In this document: piece after piece, positions 10,551 through 21,174 of the stretch
Layout: each line of letters starts with the position of its first letter
How positions within the stretch are numbered: position 1 is the stretch's first letter
Origin: Spodoptera frugiperda
Lineage: Eukaryota; Arthropoda; Insecta; Lepidoptera; Noctuidae
Length of the DNA stretch: 64,000 nt
NCBI RefSeq assembly: GCF_023101765.2
Contig: NC_064228.1
Location: 8,481,501-8,545,500 of the forward strand
Direction of reading: 5' to 3'
Position numbers and translations under genes: made by a program
Notes under the pieces: model-generated
The model's database searches: none
What the model saw: only the letters and a program-made list of their open reading frames with translations
Told to the model about the DNA's origin: nothing

Positions 10551-10567
10551 TCCGGCTCGAAGGACCA
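10551..10567 (-). promoter_or_regulatory. BEL primer-binding site (tRNA-Tyr)
   Basis: Directly next to the 5' LTR, the minus strand reads TGGTCCTTCGAGCCGGA. This is the complement of the 3' end of eukaryotic tRNA-Tyr (TCCGGCTCGAAGGACCA), where reverse transcription would be primed. The identification rests on recalled tRNA sequence. Confidence 0.8.
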
Positions 10568-10768
10568 TGTAGAGGAATATGAGGTCTTGCAGGAATAAAA
10601 GAACTGTAGAAATACTCAAACAACGGAGAGATATAATTTTGGTGTTAACAGAGCAAATGATGAAAAGCAAGTGACGACATAACGTGCATTAATATGCTTC
10701 CTTAAAATTACGAGCCTAAATAGGCCGTTGGAAAGGTTGCTATGAAGCAACGGCTAGGCGCTTCAACA
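10568..10768 (-). repeat. BEL element 5' LTR
   Basis: 201 bp, TGTAGAGG to CTTCAACA on the + strand, followed by the AAAAG target duplicate. It pairs with 5124-5324. Confidence 0.95.
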
Positions 10769-10773
10769 AAAAG

Positions 10774-11519
10774 AAAACATATTTTTAGCATTAATTCTGT
10801 GTACGAGAATAAATTGTGCCATCAGATGTACAGCACTGGTAAGTAAATACCTGGTTACCTACAATACATTATTTTATTGATACGTTTTTCTTCTAAACTA
10901 ACTTTTATTTTTGTGAAATACCTGTTTTGTAACATTACTAGGTATATTATGTTAAAATAACATTTACATGCCTTAATCACGAAAACGAATACAGGATGCT
11001 CGACTACTTTCTAGCCATATCGGGTTCCATAAATCATACACTGGTAATCCATCGGTGGCGAACTACGTTTAAGTTCAATAAACAATTAATTAATAATAAA
11101 AAACGATGTTGCACGCAATTATTTAACAATAGAAACTTTCCTATTTTAATGGCAATCATAAAACAAAACTAGTGCCTATATTAGAAGTCTAATGACCTAT
11201 AAATCAGTTAACATAACCGACTCGGTAACTGAACCAGTTACAACGCGTTGCGTGGCGTTGCGTGCTTCATTGACACCCGTCGGTTAAGTGGTCGCGTAAC
11301 TACGGTTCAACTTTAACTGGACTTGTTGTTTTGTAACTGTCTTCACAGGAGATGGCAATATCTAGAAGTATATTTTTTTAAACGTTAATGTCGTCTTTTG
11401 TATTGCAGTAAAGTTTTAAAATTGTTTATTAACTAGCTTAGCTTAGCTAGTGTCCAGAGTAGAGTCCAGATAGTCCAAAAGTATCCTTTCACCTAAATCA
11501 CATAACCCAGCCCCTAGCA
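10774..11519. other. Unannotated AT-rich stretch
   Basis: No open frame, splice-site pair or known repeat was recognised. Confidence 0.4.
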
Positions 11520-11585
11520 AGTGTTTTCGGAACAATATCGTTACTTAGGAATGGTTTAAGTAATCATTAAATGTCTCTGAGTACG
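11520..11585 (+). repeat. Half-copy of a palindromic repeat (TAATCATTAAATGTCTCTGAG)
   Basis: GGTTTAAGTAATCATTAAAT followed by GTCTCTGAGTACGG matches the right arm of the palindromic element at 19584-19679. The left arm is missing. Confidence 0.5.
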
Positions 11586-11800
11586 GTAGTTAGACAGAGT
11601 AATTTCTATTGATATTAAATTATTTGAACTTTAGCTTGAAAGTAGTACAACACATGTTTTCTAAAGGTTCCTTCTTATTCTGAGTAACACTATTGTTAGA
11701 AATTTTCGTGAATTAATAATAACCACAAATTGGTATTAATAGTTCCAATGGAACTAAGTTATTTATGGGAAAAGTGCAATCGAAAAAGTTGGTTTAACAG

Positions 11801-11948
11801 AGGGCTTAGTACGAGTTTGCTTTACGTTTAACGAGATCGAGACGAGACCGCGTTCGGCGCTCTGATATGCCGGCTTGAATTAACCAACCAATCAGAGCGC
11901 CGAACGCGCTTCTCGATTTCGTTAATCGTATAATACTCATACTAAGGG
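11801..11948. mobile_element. Fold-back MITE, ~148 bp
   Basis: The ends are inverted (GGCTTAGTACGAGT and ACTCATACTAAGG). Inside, CGCGTTCGGCGCTCTGAT pairs perfectly with ATCAGAGCGCCGAACGCG (18 bp) across a short spacer. A related copy is at 38650-38790. Confidence 0.75.
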
Positions 11949-12555
11949 TACTGACTAGTAAAAAACAGGGAATTCTGTATTTTTCACACCCTAATATTCA
12001 AATGTTACTAATTTTAAGTTCCACTTTAATATTATGCTGTCCTCGTAATTTTCGCAGAGTGGCTGTTCCGATTGTGACCGAAATATTTACGAGAGCATCT
12101 TATAATTGAGTAGCTTTTAAGTACTTTAGCGTTAGGCTTTAGCTGAGTGATCTTAAGCTTGACCTAGGTAAAAATGGTTTCGCTTTTCACTCCTGTTTGT
12201 GGATAATTTCCTTGCGTTTTAGGATTGTCAAAAATGTATCAGCACGAAATCTCAAGTTGTGTAAATAACATATTCTATTGTTAAATCGTTAATTTTACTT
12301 TTGATCAAATGGAGAGTAAGTTAACATATGTCAAATTATTAAATCTACTTCACCTAAGTTAAACGATAATGCGTACTAATGACTACTCGACGACGAAAAA
12401 CTACTAACTCAAACTATAACCTTTAAATTTCTAGTAAATAGTAATTCCTAAGCTAAATTACACTTCAATCATAATCATCTATTTTAAAACTTCAGCCCAT
12501 TTCTAGGTATCGCTCGACATTTCGAAATGTCAGTGATGATTTGTATTGGTTTAAC

Positions 12556-13153
12556 CAGGGCCGGATTTAATCTAGCGAGAGCCCTAGGCAAACACCTCAC
12601 TGGCGCCCCTAATAATTTTTGACGCTGCCGACCTTTTGTTGTTTAAGGACCATTTGTTAACATTTTTACTAGGACAGGGACCACTACTACTACTATTACT
12701 ATTACTTTTTTTATCTTATCCGAACCACGTAAGATTTTCTCCAGAGTCGTTCGTTCGAATTTTTGATTATTGAAATGAAATTAGTCGATCCTCTCGGTTG
12801 AGACATATATTTGTATTTGAGCTTAAACCGTGGTACTGTTATTATAAGGTTTTGTCTTGTGTATCTTTTTTATTTCACGGACCATATTAAGCCGTCCAAC
12901 TACTAACCAACCAACTACTACGGAACCAATAACGTAGAAATGACGTATTTGCTTCTACTCCGAAACTTTGATTCGTTTTATCTAAGTATTGTTGTATCTT
13001 ATATGTCTAATATTGTTTCATTACCTAACTGACGGACTAAATAGATTTTCAATTTTTATACACCGTCATCATCCCAATTGAGTACACGCGTCTCTCTGCA
13101 ACCTGGCGCCCTAGTCACTTGCCTAGTTTGACGTAGGGGCGCGTTCGGCCCTG
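12556..13153. mobile_element. hAT-like non-autonomous element, 598 bp
   Basis: It begins CAGGGCCGGATTTAA and ends CGTTCGGCCCTG, giving 8-bp inverted ends (CAGGGCCG) of hAT type. Flanks GGTTTAAC and GATTGAAC match at six of eight positions, consistent with an aged 8-bp target duplication. No transposase remnant was recognised. Confidence 0.6.
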
Positions 13154-14340
13154 GATTGAACGTGAAACGCCTCTCGTTATATTTAGTGCTGGAAATAGAA
13201 CCAACTTTCAGCAGTTAAGTTAACGATTGCTTCAGTATTGTTTTATTGTTGTTGCGGAAAGTTTAAGCGGCCCTATTTTTGTAGCCAGTTTATTTCTAGC
13301 GTTGGTATTTTTGATGTTCCAAGTTTTCATTAAGTAATTATGTCTTGAGTGCTTATTGTTATGTAAGTATTAAGTATAGGTTAATTAACGTTGCTTAGAA
13401 CGAACTAAATTAACTATACGAAAATCGAACACAAGATCGTTCTTGGGTTCGATTTTCGTGGCGGGCACCGTATAATATTTCAGCTTTTGAAATTCACAGT
13501 AGATTGTAGAGATTTCAATATGATGATCTTTAGTTAACAGTTTTAGACCTGGATGTCCCTCCTAATGTTATTAGGAGTTTTCATACTAAAGAGTCCTCCA
13601 TGCCATTAGTGTTGTTTAAATAAAACAAACGACTGTCTGCTGGTCTCCTGTCAAATATAATTGTAAAGTTTAGTCAATCCCTATCGTGGACTGACACGAA
13701 ACAACCATAATTACTTTAACTAGAGTTCAATCACTATCAGATTTCAGAAGACCAGAGAGGGTTCAAAGTCGCTTTAGGACTTTTTACACGTAGCAACCAT
13801 GATTATTTTAACTAAAGTCTTAAAAATGCTGTATTAGGTACGTAACGATGTATTTTTATTTATTTTTATCACATTATGTCCATACAATTTGTATGTTTTT
13901 ACATTATTCCTAGTATCAGACGTTACGGACTTGACCTTTTTGTTTTGATAACGTATTAAACATTGAGTTATTTAACGTAACTTATATTTAACCAAGCGAT
14001 AAAATATAAGTTATGTTTTCAAGGGCGATTGAGCGAATCCCTGAGTTCTCTAGACAAGAACACTACATTCAGCTAACATGTACTTTGTTAATCTTTTCAT
14101 CCACATATTCACACATTCGCATGTACATAGGTGTAAAGGTTGGTTATCTATAACACAAGACAAATAAAATAAAAATACCCAATGGTAGTAGTAAAATCAA
14201 AATACATGACATATCCAATTAAATAAACTTTCAAACTATTTTCGTATTCGCATTGCAAAACAACATATTCGTTTCACAAAAATCAGTTCGTTTTCAATTA
14301 AAAATAAACGCATTTCGTATTCCCTTTCTGGTGTCCGTCC
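13154..14340. other. Unannotated stretch with a tRNA-like scrap
   Basis: TTGGGTTCGATTTTCGTGGC at about 13443 resembles a polymerase III B box and may be the head of a decayed SINE. Otherwise only AT-rich sequence is present. Confidence 0.35.
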
Positions 14341-14349
14341 ACCCCATAG

Positions 14350-14520
14350 TTAATTTACAAATTGCGCCACATAAAGCGCTTCGCAACACAAAAGCGCTGC
14401 ATCCCTCCGCTGAAACGTTCAGTCTGTGAAACTGAAAGCTCGGGAGTACCACCGATGGAGGCGCGAGGAACGCACGCGTCCCGAATTATCGCCGCCATTG
14501 CAAAACACGAAAATAAACAA
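14350..14520. promoter_or_regulatory. GC-rich, CpG-containing promoter-like patch
   Basis: A GC-rich island in AT-rich DNA, with initiator-like TTCAGTCTG at about 14418. Both strands are open: a 63-codon frame on + (14362-14553), and on - a frame starting CAATGGCGGCG near 14500 (MAAIIRDACVPRASIGG...). GCCGCCATTG resembles a YY1/Pho core. It could be a promoter with 5' UTR, a CpG-rich regulatory element or a repeat. No spliced gene could be tied to it. Confidence 0.3.
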
Positions 14521-15869
14521 AATATAAACCGCGAAATACGAAAAGAACGTTAAAAAAACCGTTTTATTTATTCAAAATTTAAAATTTGAATTTAAAAAGT
14601 GATTGGTGGTTTTCAAATTTCGAATTTTGTGTTTTGAACAGTGGTTTTGTTTTTTTTTTCTGTTGTTTATGTGTGTGTGTTTATTTTTATAACTATTTTT
14701 GTGGTCATATTTGGATAATTTAGTTTGGGTAAGAGTGTTAAGAGTTTAATAAATCGTTCGCTACACGGTTTAGTTGTAATCTGACTTCTATTTTTGGAGG
14801 TTAAAGTCGTTTTTGATTGCGTTTATCAGCTGTCGATAAGAAGGTCAATTATGGATGATTGTACCTACTTCATTGTGATTTTTCCTGCTTATTGCAAACT
14901 GTGATATGCATTTTATTTTTGAGCATAACTTTGGTTCATATTTAAGACAAATAATTCAATTCAATTTACTATAAATCACAATAACGTAAGCTAAAACTAT
15001 GAAAATAGTTTAGTCCTAATAAATAGCTCAAAGATTTACTCCGCATTCCCACATTAGCCACAGTCGCGGATACCTCGTTAATTAGCCACGGAGTGTTAAA
15101 GTTCAAAACTGTACTAATAACGCAACATCAAAGTCGTCACAGTCGTTTTGTAGATTGGCACGAACTAGACATGCATACATACATTTGTAAGTAGTATTTA
15201 CGGTTACGATTTCTGCTTTCATGCGTACGAGTGTTACTTAACCTTAATGGATTCTGAATCTATTAAAAAAATATAGCAATATGAAGATTTCGCTTCCTAG
15301 GTTTATTTTTCATGCCTACTGTGGAGCAAGTATCTCGTCTCAGGTTGTATTCTTGAGTTGGGAAAAGTTATTGGGTTTTTCAGATTGTTACTTAATAATA
15401 ATACTGAATCTGAGGGCTTAGTACGAATTCTCTTCACACAAAATCTTAGTGAGGAGTAGTTTTGTTTAAAAAAGAAATAATTTGAATATTCGTAATTAGT
15501 ACCTACTCATATTTTAATTTGATATCCCTCGAGTTTTACTTATAGAGCGGCTGAGCAGCCATTTAATTTACACCATTTGTGTTTAATTTTCCCGACCCGG
15601 GAACTGAAACCGAACCAACACGACAATAACATGTTAATGTCATAAATTAGTACAATATTATTAAAGTAGTCGTAAATATTAATTTTGCGGGAACATTTAT
15701 TGATAGCACAATTGTCTGACAATTGTTACAACATGGCCGCATTACGTAATCAATTTATTCTATCCTTAGATAATATAAAATGATAGTTCTACTGCGTCTG
15801 TATGTTCGCGATGAACTTAGAAACTACTGAACGTATTTTGATGCGATGCGTAACAGTAGAGAGTAATTC
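14521..15869. other. Unannotated AT-rich stretch
   Basis: No coding or RNA signal. A short GGCTTAGTACGAATTCTCTT at about 15416 resembles one end of the 11801 MITE. Confidence 0.35.
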
Positions 15870-16015
15870 TTGACGCTTTTCCACCAGAGAAGTGCTATGC
15901 TACGTTGCTGTCAATGCGTTTGATGCTGTGAAAAGATGAGTGCAATGGATGACTTCCCCACTCTCGATAGATCGCATACTCGAGCTGCGCATCTTCCGCA
16001 AACACCGCTACATAG
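15870..16015 (+). repeat. Interspersed repeat (CTTTTCCACCAGAGA family)
   Basis: CGCTTTTCCACCAGAGAAGT and GCTATGCTACGTTGCTG, then CAATGCGTTTGATG, match shorter copies at 17406 and 27449. The reverse form near 59230 shares GCATCCACAGCAACGTAGCA. Confidence 0.5.
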
Positions 16016-16272
16016 CTCTGGTATCAGTGGAAACGGTCACATTGTTTCACAGCTTAGCTATTACATCTTTGCAGCTTACTTACAGAGCAGATCTCTGATG
16101 GTAAGGCATCAGAGAGAAAATGTAGAAAAAAGTTTTTTATGTATAACCTTCTAGTATCAGCAGAAGTAAAGATAATTTACATAATTCAGTATATTGTACG
16201 TTCGTATGCCTGTACGTGGCTCAATTTGCCTGAATTTCCACAATACCTCGAGAGGAACATTATTTTACTTAC

Positions 16273-16475
16273 CCCATATTCCTTCTGGGTAATGTCGCAT
16301 TTACCTTTTTTATTTTGTTGGTAAATGTCTCTAAGGCCTTTTATTGCTTGGCACAAATGCCCAGTTGTCATGTAACTCATACCTGGTAAATGTTGTGAAA
16401 GTGGTATTATTTTAGACTTTAATGGTTTACGTTTGTTGTTTTCTGCCATCAGGAAATCTGTATACATAGATACTC
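16273..16475 (-). CDS. Candidate coding exon of an unidentified protein
   Basis: On the minus strand the sequence TTTCTTACCAG|G gives a plausible acceptor and ATATGGG|GTAAGT a strong donor, 203 nt apart. One frame is fully open: MYTDFLMAENNKRKPLKSKI followed by IPLSQHLPGMSYMTTGHL and an asparagine/lysine-rich tail ending DITQKEYG. It holds two possible start codons (MYTDF and MAENN). The frame also runs on to 16186 without splicing, so a single-exon reading is possible. I recognise no domain. The composition looks more like protein than most frames nearby, but neighbouring exons were not found. It could be a host exon, a retrocopy or transposon coding sequence. Confidence 0.4.
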
Positions 16476-16619
16476 CTGGTAAGAAATTCATTTAAAAAGA
16501 CTATGGTACAGCTATGGCAATTAACATAATTGTGTCTTATATTAAGCTATATTAAGGGCGTGTGTCGTATCCTCTTAACTGGTGTACGTAAATGATCATA
16601 TATGAATGTGATGGAAGCT

Positions 16620-16870
16620 AAAGAAGTATGTAAGAATCGTAGTAGATGGAGCTCTGCAGTTTCTGCAAAGTCCATTCGAAAGACTTCCTTGTGCGAACTG
16701 CTAGGGTGTGGAATTCTTTGCCGGAGTTCGTGTTTCCTGATGGATATAACCTGAGTGTCTTCAAAACCTGAGTGAATAGGTTGCTTATGGACAGACGTGT
16801 TCCATCCTAGGCCGCAACATCACTTGCTATCAGGCGAGATAGCGGCCAATCAAATGTAAAAAAAAAAAAC
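16620..16870 (+). pseudogene. LINE ORF2 C-terminal fragment with A-rich tail
   Basis: The frame reads RTARVWNSLPEFVFPDGYNL then SVFK, a stop, VNRLLMDRR, another stop. This is the conserved C-terminal segment of Jockey/CR1-group LINE proteins after the reverse transcriptase. It ends at AAAAAAAAAAAA (about 16858), as expected of a 3' end. Two in-frame stops show it is dead. Confidence 0.65.
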
Positions 16871-17216
16871 GAAAGTAAGTGAATATTGTATGTTTTTTGT
16901 GTATCTATCCTATATATTCCAGTTCTAGTATCCCATACATAAATCATGAGCCCACCCATTCTAGATATTTCCACAAAACGGACAACTCCATTACAAACAG
17001 AATTACAAACAAACATTTCAACTATTGTTTTGTTTCGTCACTGAAACGCGACCTTTTCTCCTTGTTTACATTACATTGCGTAGTTTTCACACAGTTTACG
17101 TAATAGGTTCGACGTAAACAGCTCGATGTAGACTGTACTGGCAGTAGTGTAGAATAGATTTATTACCACCCCTACTCTTCTGGCGGGTATCAAAAACCCC
17201 TATTATGGGACTATAT

Positions 17217-17370
17217 GTTAAACAGAGATTGGGCAGCAGCGGTCTGTCATAGATCTGAGTCTTTTTAATCGATTTCTAATCGGTTGTCAATGGTGAAGAT
17301 TATGACTAACTCCTCTTATGTAGAAGAGATATATCATAGTCCAGCAGTGGACTGTCATGGACTGTGATAA
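17217..17370 (+). repeat. Interspersed repeat, copy 1 (GGGCAGCAGCGGTCTGT family)
   Basis: TTGGGCAGCAGCGGTCTGTC..GATTATGACT..AGTCCAGCAGTGGACTGTCA parallels 53251-53375 (GGGCAACAGCGTTCTGTAAT..GATTATGACTCC..TTCCAGCAGTGGG). Probably the 3' part of an old LINE. Confidence 0.5.
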
Positions 17371-17872
17371 TATACTGCAATATAAAATCATTGTGCTTTA
17401 GCTTTAGGGTGCTTTTCCACCAGAGATGAGAAGATGTAGTAACTAAGCTGTAAAATTATGTGATCGTTACCATTGATACTAAACTATGTAGCTTTGCAAG
17501 TAAGGTTCGGCGATAAAGTCGTTTTTAAGAAGACATTTATGTAAATTTTTAATATATTTTATGATACAACTCTATATTCTCTTGTAGTGAATATTTTAAA
17601 GTAAGTAGGTAAGTTAGTATTTGTGACCTGGTTTCTATATGGTTGTGTGCCAATATTAATGTAGGTTCTAGTGTAGACATTTTTAAGTAGGTTTTTGTGT
17701 GAAAAGCTTAATTTTCGTGTGCTTGGCAGGAGTTTGCTTGGTGTTGTTATATTTTTTGGCTTTAAATATTCAATGGATTATGTTTCTTTTGATCACATCA
17801 CACCATCCTCATTTCTTTTTCACCATTTTTCAAACCCAACATGGACTTAATGGTTTTACCCTAAAATAGTTT

Positions 17873-17995
17873 GGAGCTGCGGAATGCCTAGCGGGTTACC
17901 GAGGGTCTGACTAGAAAAGCAGGAGTAGCAACGGGGTGGGTTTTATTCAGTAAGGCTGAAACTCCCTCCCATTATTTTCCCCCCTCAAAAAAACC
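17873..17995 (+). repeat. GC-rich interspersed repeat (GGGTTACCGGGG family)
   Basis: GGAGCTGCGGAATGCCTAGC..GGAGTAGCAACGGGGTGGG and a terminal CCCCCCTCAAAAAAA. Slightly degenerate. Confidence 0.65.
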
Positions 17996-18000
17996 CTAAA

Positions 18001-18816
18001 ATTGATACTTAACAGTTCACTTAAATCTTAAAATGCAGAAGGAAACCTTCAATTTCACGGTGTAAGCCTGTCCACCCCTCGCAGACATCCCTTATACAAT
18101 ATACTATAGGAATATAGTACAGGCACTAGCATGACAACCTACCCCAAAAAATTACACATTCTCTTCAATAGATTTTCAACCTTCAGTCCTTCAAGAATAG
18201 AGATGAAAATTGTCTGTACTTAGAACCCCAGCTTTCATGAAGGGACGTTTAGTTGACATTGACAACAGATTTAACTTCCAACACACAAGCACGTCAAAGT
18301 ATACCAAACTGAGGAATTATGTTAAACGATTTTCACCCTTATCACAATGTCGTAAGGTTGGAAATAGTTTGAAGAGATTTGACAGCTTCGGTTGTGCTGA
18401 TGTAATTTTCTTATGTAGTCTTTAGTATGGTTTTTATGTTTTTATTTTAACCATCTAGTCTTTTTATAGTTTCTACTAAGATTGTGCTCGTTTTATCGCG
18501 ACGAAAATAATGTTTTAGTACCTTGTGATAGGGATCAAAATAGAGGTAAACAGGTTACTTCAACAATTTCTAGATGTAAAATAACTGTCCAATGTCTTCG
18601 GTGTTTAATCCTAACTACAAATAGTTTAACAGATTACCCATGAAAAGCCGGAAAATTACGTTATAGTCATTATTAAAACAAAAGGTATCATCGATACAAT
18701 CTCTAGCTTCGATCTATTGATTATACAAATACAACCCTATTTTGTTCCAAGTTAAACTATTTACATAGAATATTCTCTGAAAGGCAATGTAATGAACACT
18801 AATAACGCACGATGTT
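18001..18816. other. Unannotated stretch
   Basis: A 71-codon frame (18210-18425, +) lacks splice sites or coding bias. Nothing else was seen. Confidence 0.35.
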
Positions 18817-19110
18817 GTGCCACGGAGGTTTAAGACGCCCGCTTCTCATGCATGAGGGTGCGAGTTCGAAACCTGCAAATAGCAGTACCAATGTGACTTT
18901 TTCCGAGTTATATGTACTTACTAAGATTATTTAGACACCATAGATAAACGATGAAGGAAAACATCGTGAGGAAACCTGGGCTTATAATTTCTAATTGTAA
19001 GTTTAAATCGCCAACCCGCACTGAGTAAGCATGGTGAATAAAACTGAAAACTTCTCCGTGCGAGAAGAGGCCTTTGGTCAGCAGTGGCTACTTATAGGGT
19101 GTATGATGTA
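18817..19110 (+). mobile_element. Second SINE-like repeat, near complete
   Basis: The 5' part resembles a tRNA (GAGTTCGAAACC, B-box-like, about 18862). The body contains GAAGGAAAACATCGTGAGGA, CCAACCCGCACTGAGTAAGC and GAGAAGAGGCCTTTGGTCAG. A minus-strand 3' half lies at 49650-49790. Confidence 0.65.
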
Positions 19111-19267
19111 TGTCATAAGGGACATGTGATTTCTATTACTTATTTTAGTTATCTTGATAGGGCGGGAAATTATTGCCTATTAGATTTTTTTATTATTGTC
19201 ATTATTAGCCAATCTTTAAAGATTAGATTTTTCCCTTCTATTAATTTCGGTCTTAATACATAGTTAA

Positions 19268-19594
19268 TTAACAAATAATAATTCCTGGAAAATCAAGGTA
19301 TTTTCCTCTCTCTCCGGATCCTGGCGTGATGTTGTTTGTACGTAGCGAAGAAAAACAAATAAAATGATTTATTGGCAGCACAACATTAGTTTTATAGTCA
19401 CTACGACATTTATGCCTCATCTCACATCGAGGAAAATTTGCTACTTTTCTAACATTCATGTTGATTTGCACTTGACTTTGAAACTGTTCTAATATTATGC
19501 AGTTTTGTTGCATTTGTAGATCTTTTTCTGTATTTATAGACTTTTCGATGTATGGCTGGTACGCAACGTTTTTTACTGCCATACTCAGAGACAT
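19268..19594 (-). other. 108-codon open frame, function unknown
   Basis: Starts MSLSMAVKNVAYQPYIEKS and has no recognised domain. Its first codons lie inside the left arm of the palindromic repeat at 19584-19679, which argues against an ordinary host gene. Listed because it is among the longer unexplained frames. Confidence 0.15.
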
Positions 19595-19679
19595 TTAATG
19601 ATTACTAACGACTAGTAATCATGTTGTTTCGGAAACAATTGCTAAGGACTAGGTTAAGTAATCATTAAATGTCTCTGAG
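19584..19679. mobile_element. Palindromic mini-element with 23-bp perfect arms
   Basis: CTCAGAGACATTTAATGATT+ACT (19584-19606) and its exact reverse complement (19657-19679) flank a 50-bp centre. A half-copy at 11540 shows the sequence is dispersed. Confidence 0.7.
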
Positions 19680-20269
19680 TGCGACGGTTACGTTGAATTT
19701 TCCTACAATTCTTTATGTGATTAGGTAGGTACCTATATAATTGTTGTTTCTTAGTGTAGGGGTGTGTAGTTTTTGTAAACGTAGACTATTATGCTGTAGG
19801 AAATTCTAGTATGGAGTAGTCTAGTTCCCCGAATGAGATGAGATCCTTGTCCAGAAACACTACACATACTTATGTTATTTTTATTAAACTTTTTCTTGTC
19901 TATGCGACACTCTTTTCTTTATCTAAGTTCCACATGAACGACATAACGTGAATGCTATTAGATATAACAATACCTATATGTTAAGTCCACACCATTTTCT
20001 TGAGTTATGGGGCTGTGCAGATTTCACACAGGCGCGGCCTGGGTGTGGCGTATAGTAGCCTTCCTTTAATGCGTATAAACAACACGTATGTAAGTGATAG
20101 GGTGTTAAATCATAGTGATTTTCTTTTGTTTACTGTCGTAGTGTATGCTTTTTGGGGTATTTGTGTGTGTGGGAAGATTGTTTTCTTGTGTTTAGTTTTT
20201 AATGGTAGGTAGTAAAGGGATTTTTTCATAGCTTGATATGTTCATAGGGCAACATATAAACATATAAAC

Positions 20270-20390
20270 GGAGCTGCGGACAACGTTACAGGTTACGGGG
20301 TGGTTTTAAGTCAGTCTGACACTCCCTTTCGCCTCATCCAAGGTGGAAGAAGTCATTGGATGATTTCCCCCTCTCAAAGAAAGGGCAACA
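20270..20390 (+). repeat. GC-rich interspersed repeat (GGGTTACCGGGG family), internally deleted
   Basis: Starts GGAGCTGCGGACAACG, skips the usual GGCTCCGGCTCG core, then has GGGGTGGTTTTAAGTCAGTC and TCATTGGATGATTTCCCCC. Confidence 0.6.
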
Positions 20391-20889
20391 TATAAAAAAC
20401 TAGGATTTTCTCGTGTGTCGTGGTTCTTCGTAGGTTTTAAGAAGATCACAGTGTAATCTTCTGTAATTATTTCAAAAAGTAAGAAAATCTGATGCTTATT
20501 AAAATGTGGGCACTAGAGTATTATAACAATGATTCTTTTATTGATTATTATCATCAAGAAAATATTAAAGTTTTCTTCTAATCTTCAACGAAAATGCTTC
20601 TTATAAACATACAATAATAATTATTATGTCAGCAGCATTCTACTGAAGTTTATATTCATTATCGTTATGTGAACTAGCACCAAGTTGCTGCAGGTGGCTA
20701 GTTTGGACGCAGTCAAACGGAGCCGTAAACTTGGACGCAACTCGTTTCGTTTTACGAGCCCGTTGTTCTGAAATATTATTATTATTCAGATACCATGTGG
20801 AAATTGCGCATTATAGTAAATTATAGTAAATCTAATCGATTGCGTCGCTGGTTGAACGGTCGGTTAGATTTTTGGATTAGGAAAATAAG

Positions 20890-21128
20890 TAGTAATGCAA
20901 CGTCACGCTTTTTATCCCCGAAGGGGTAGACAGAGGTGCATTACGGCACGTAATGCCGCTATACAATGTACACCCACTTTTCACCATTTGTGTTATAAGT
21001 CCCATGTAATAGGAGGTGAGCTGACCAGTATTGCCAGCCCACCCTCCCTGGGCACATTCCAGACTGCCGTGCAACTACTGGGAAATATTCGAAAAGCCGA
21101 AAAATGCCCAGTAGTACTTTGCCCGAAA
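20890..21128 (-). mobile_element. SINE (same family as 2645-2951), minus strand
   Basis: Reads in reverse AACGTCACGCTTTTTATCCC, CGAAGGGGTAGACAGAGGTG, TACACCCACTTTTCACCATT, back to AGTACTTTGCCCG. The tRNA-like head is missing. A separate plus-strand tRNA-like scrap (GCGTCGCTGGTTGAACGGT) lies just outside at about 20844. Confidence 0.75.
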
Positions 21129-21174
21129 GAAAATAGAAAGTAGTGTATTAGGATTTTCGAATTTGTCTGTGTCA

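Larger units (their letters stand above)
5119..10773 (-). mobile_element. BEL/Pao-type LTR retrotransposon, internally deleted, with target duplication
   Basis: The order on the minus strand is LTR (10568-10768), tRNA-Tyr primer site, gag, protease, integrase, LTR (5124-5324). Both LTRs begin TGTAGAGG and end CTTCAACA on the + strand. Flanking 5-bp duplications are AAAAG at 5119-5123 and AAAAG at 10769-10773. The LTRs differ at four of 201 positions by my reading, so the insertion is fairly young. Reverse transcriptase and RNase H, which belong between protease and integrase, are absent: only about 87 bases separate the two frames. An 851-bp insertion splits gag from protease. The copy is therefore non-autonomous. 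Confidence 0.93.
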
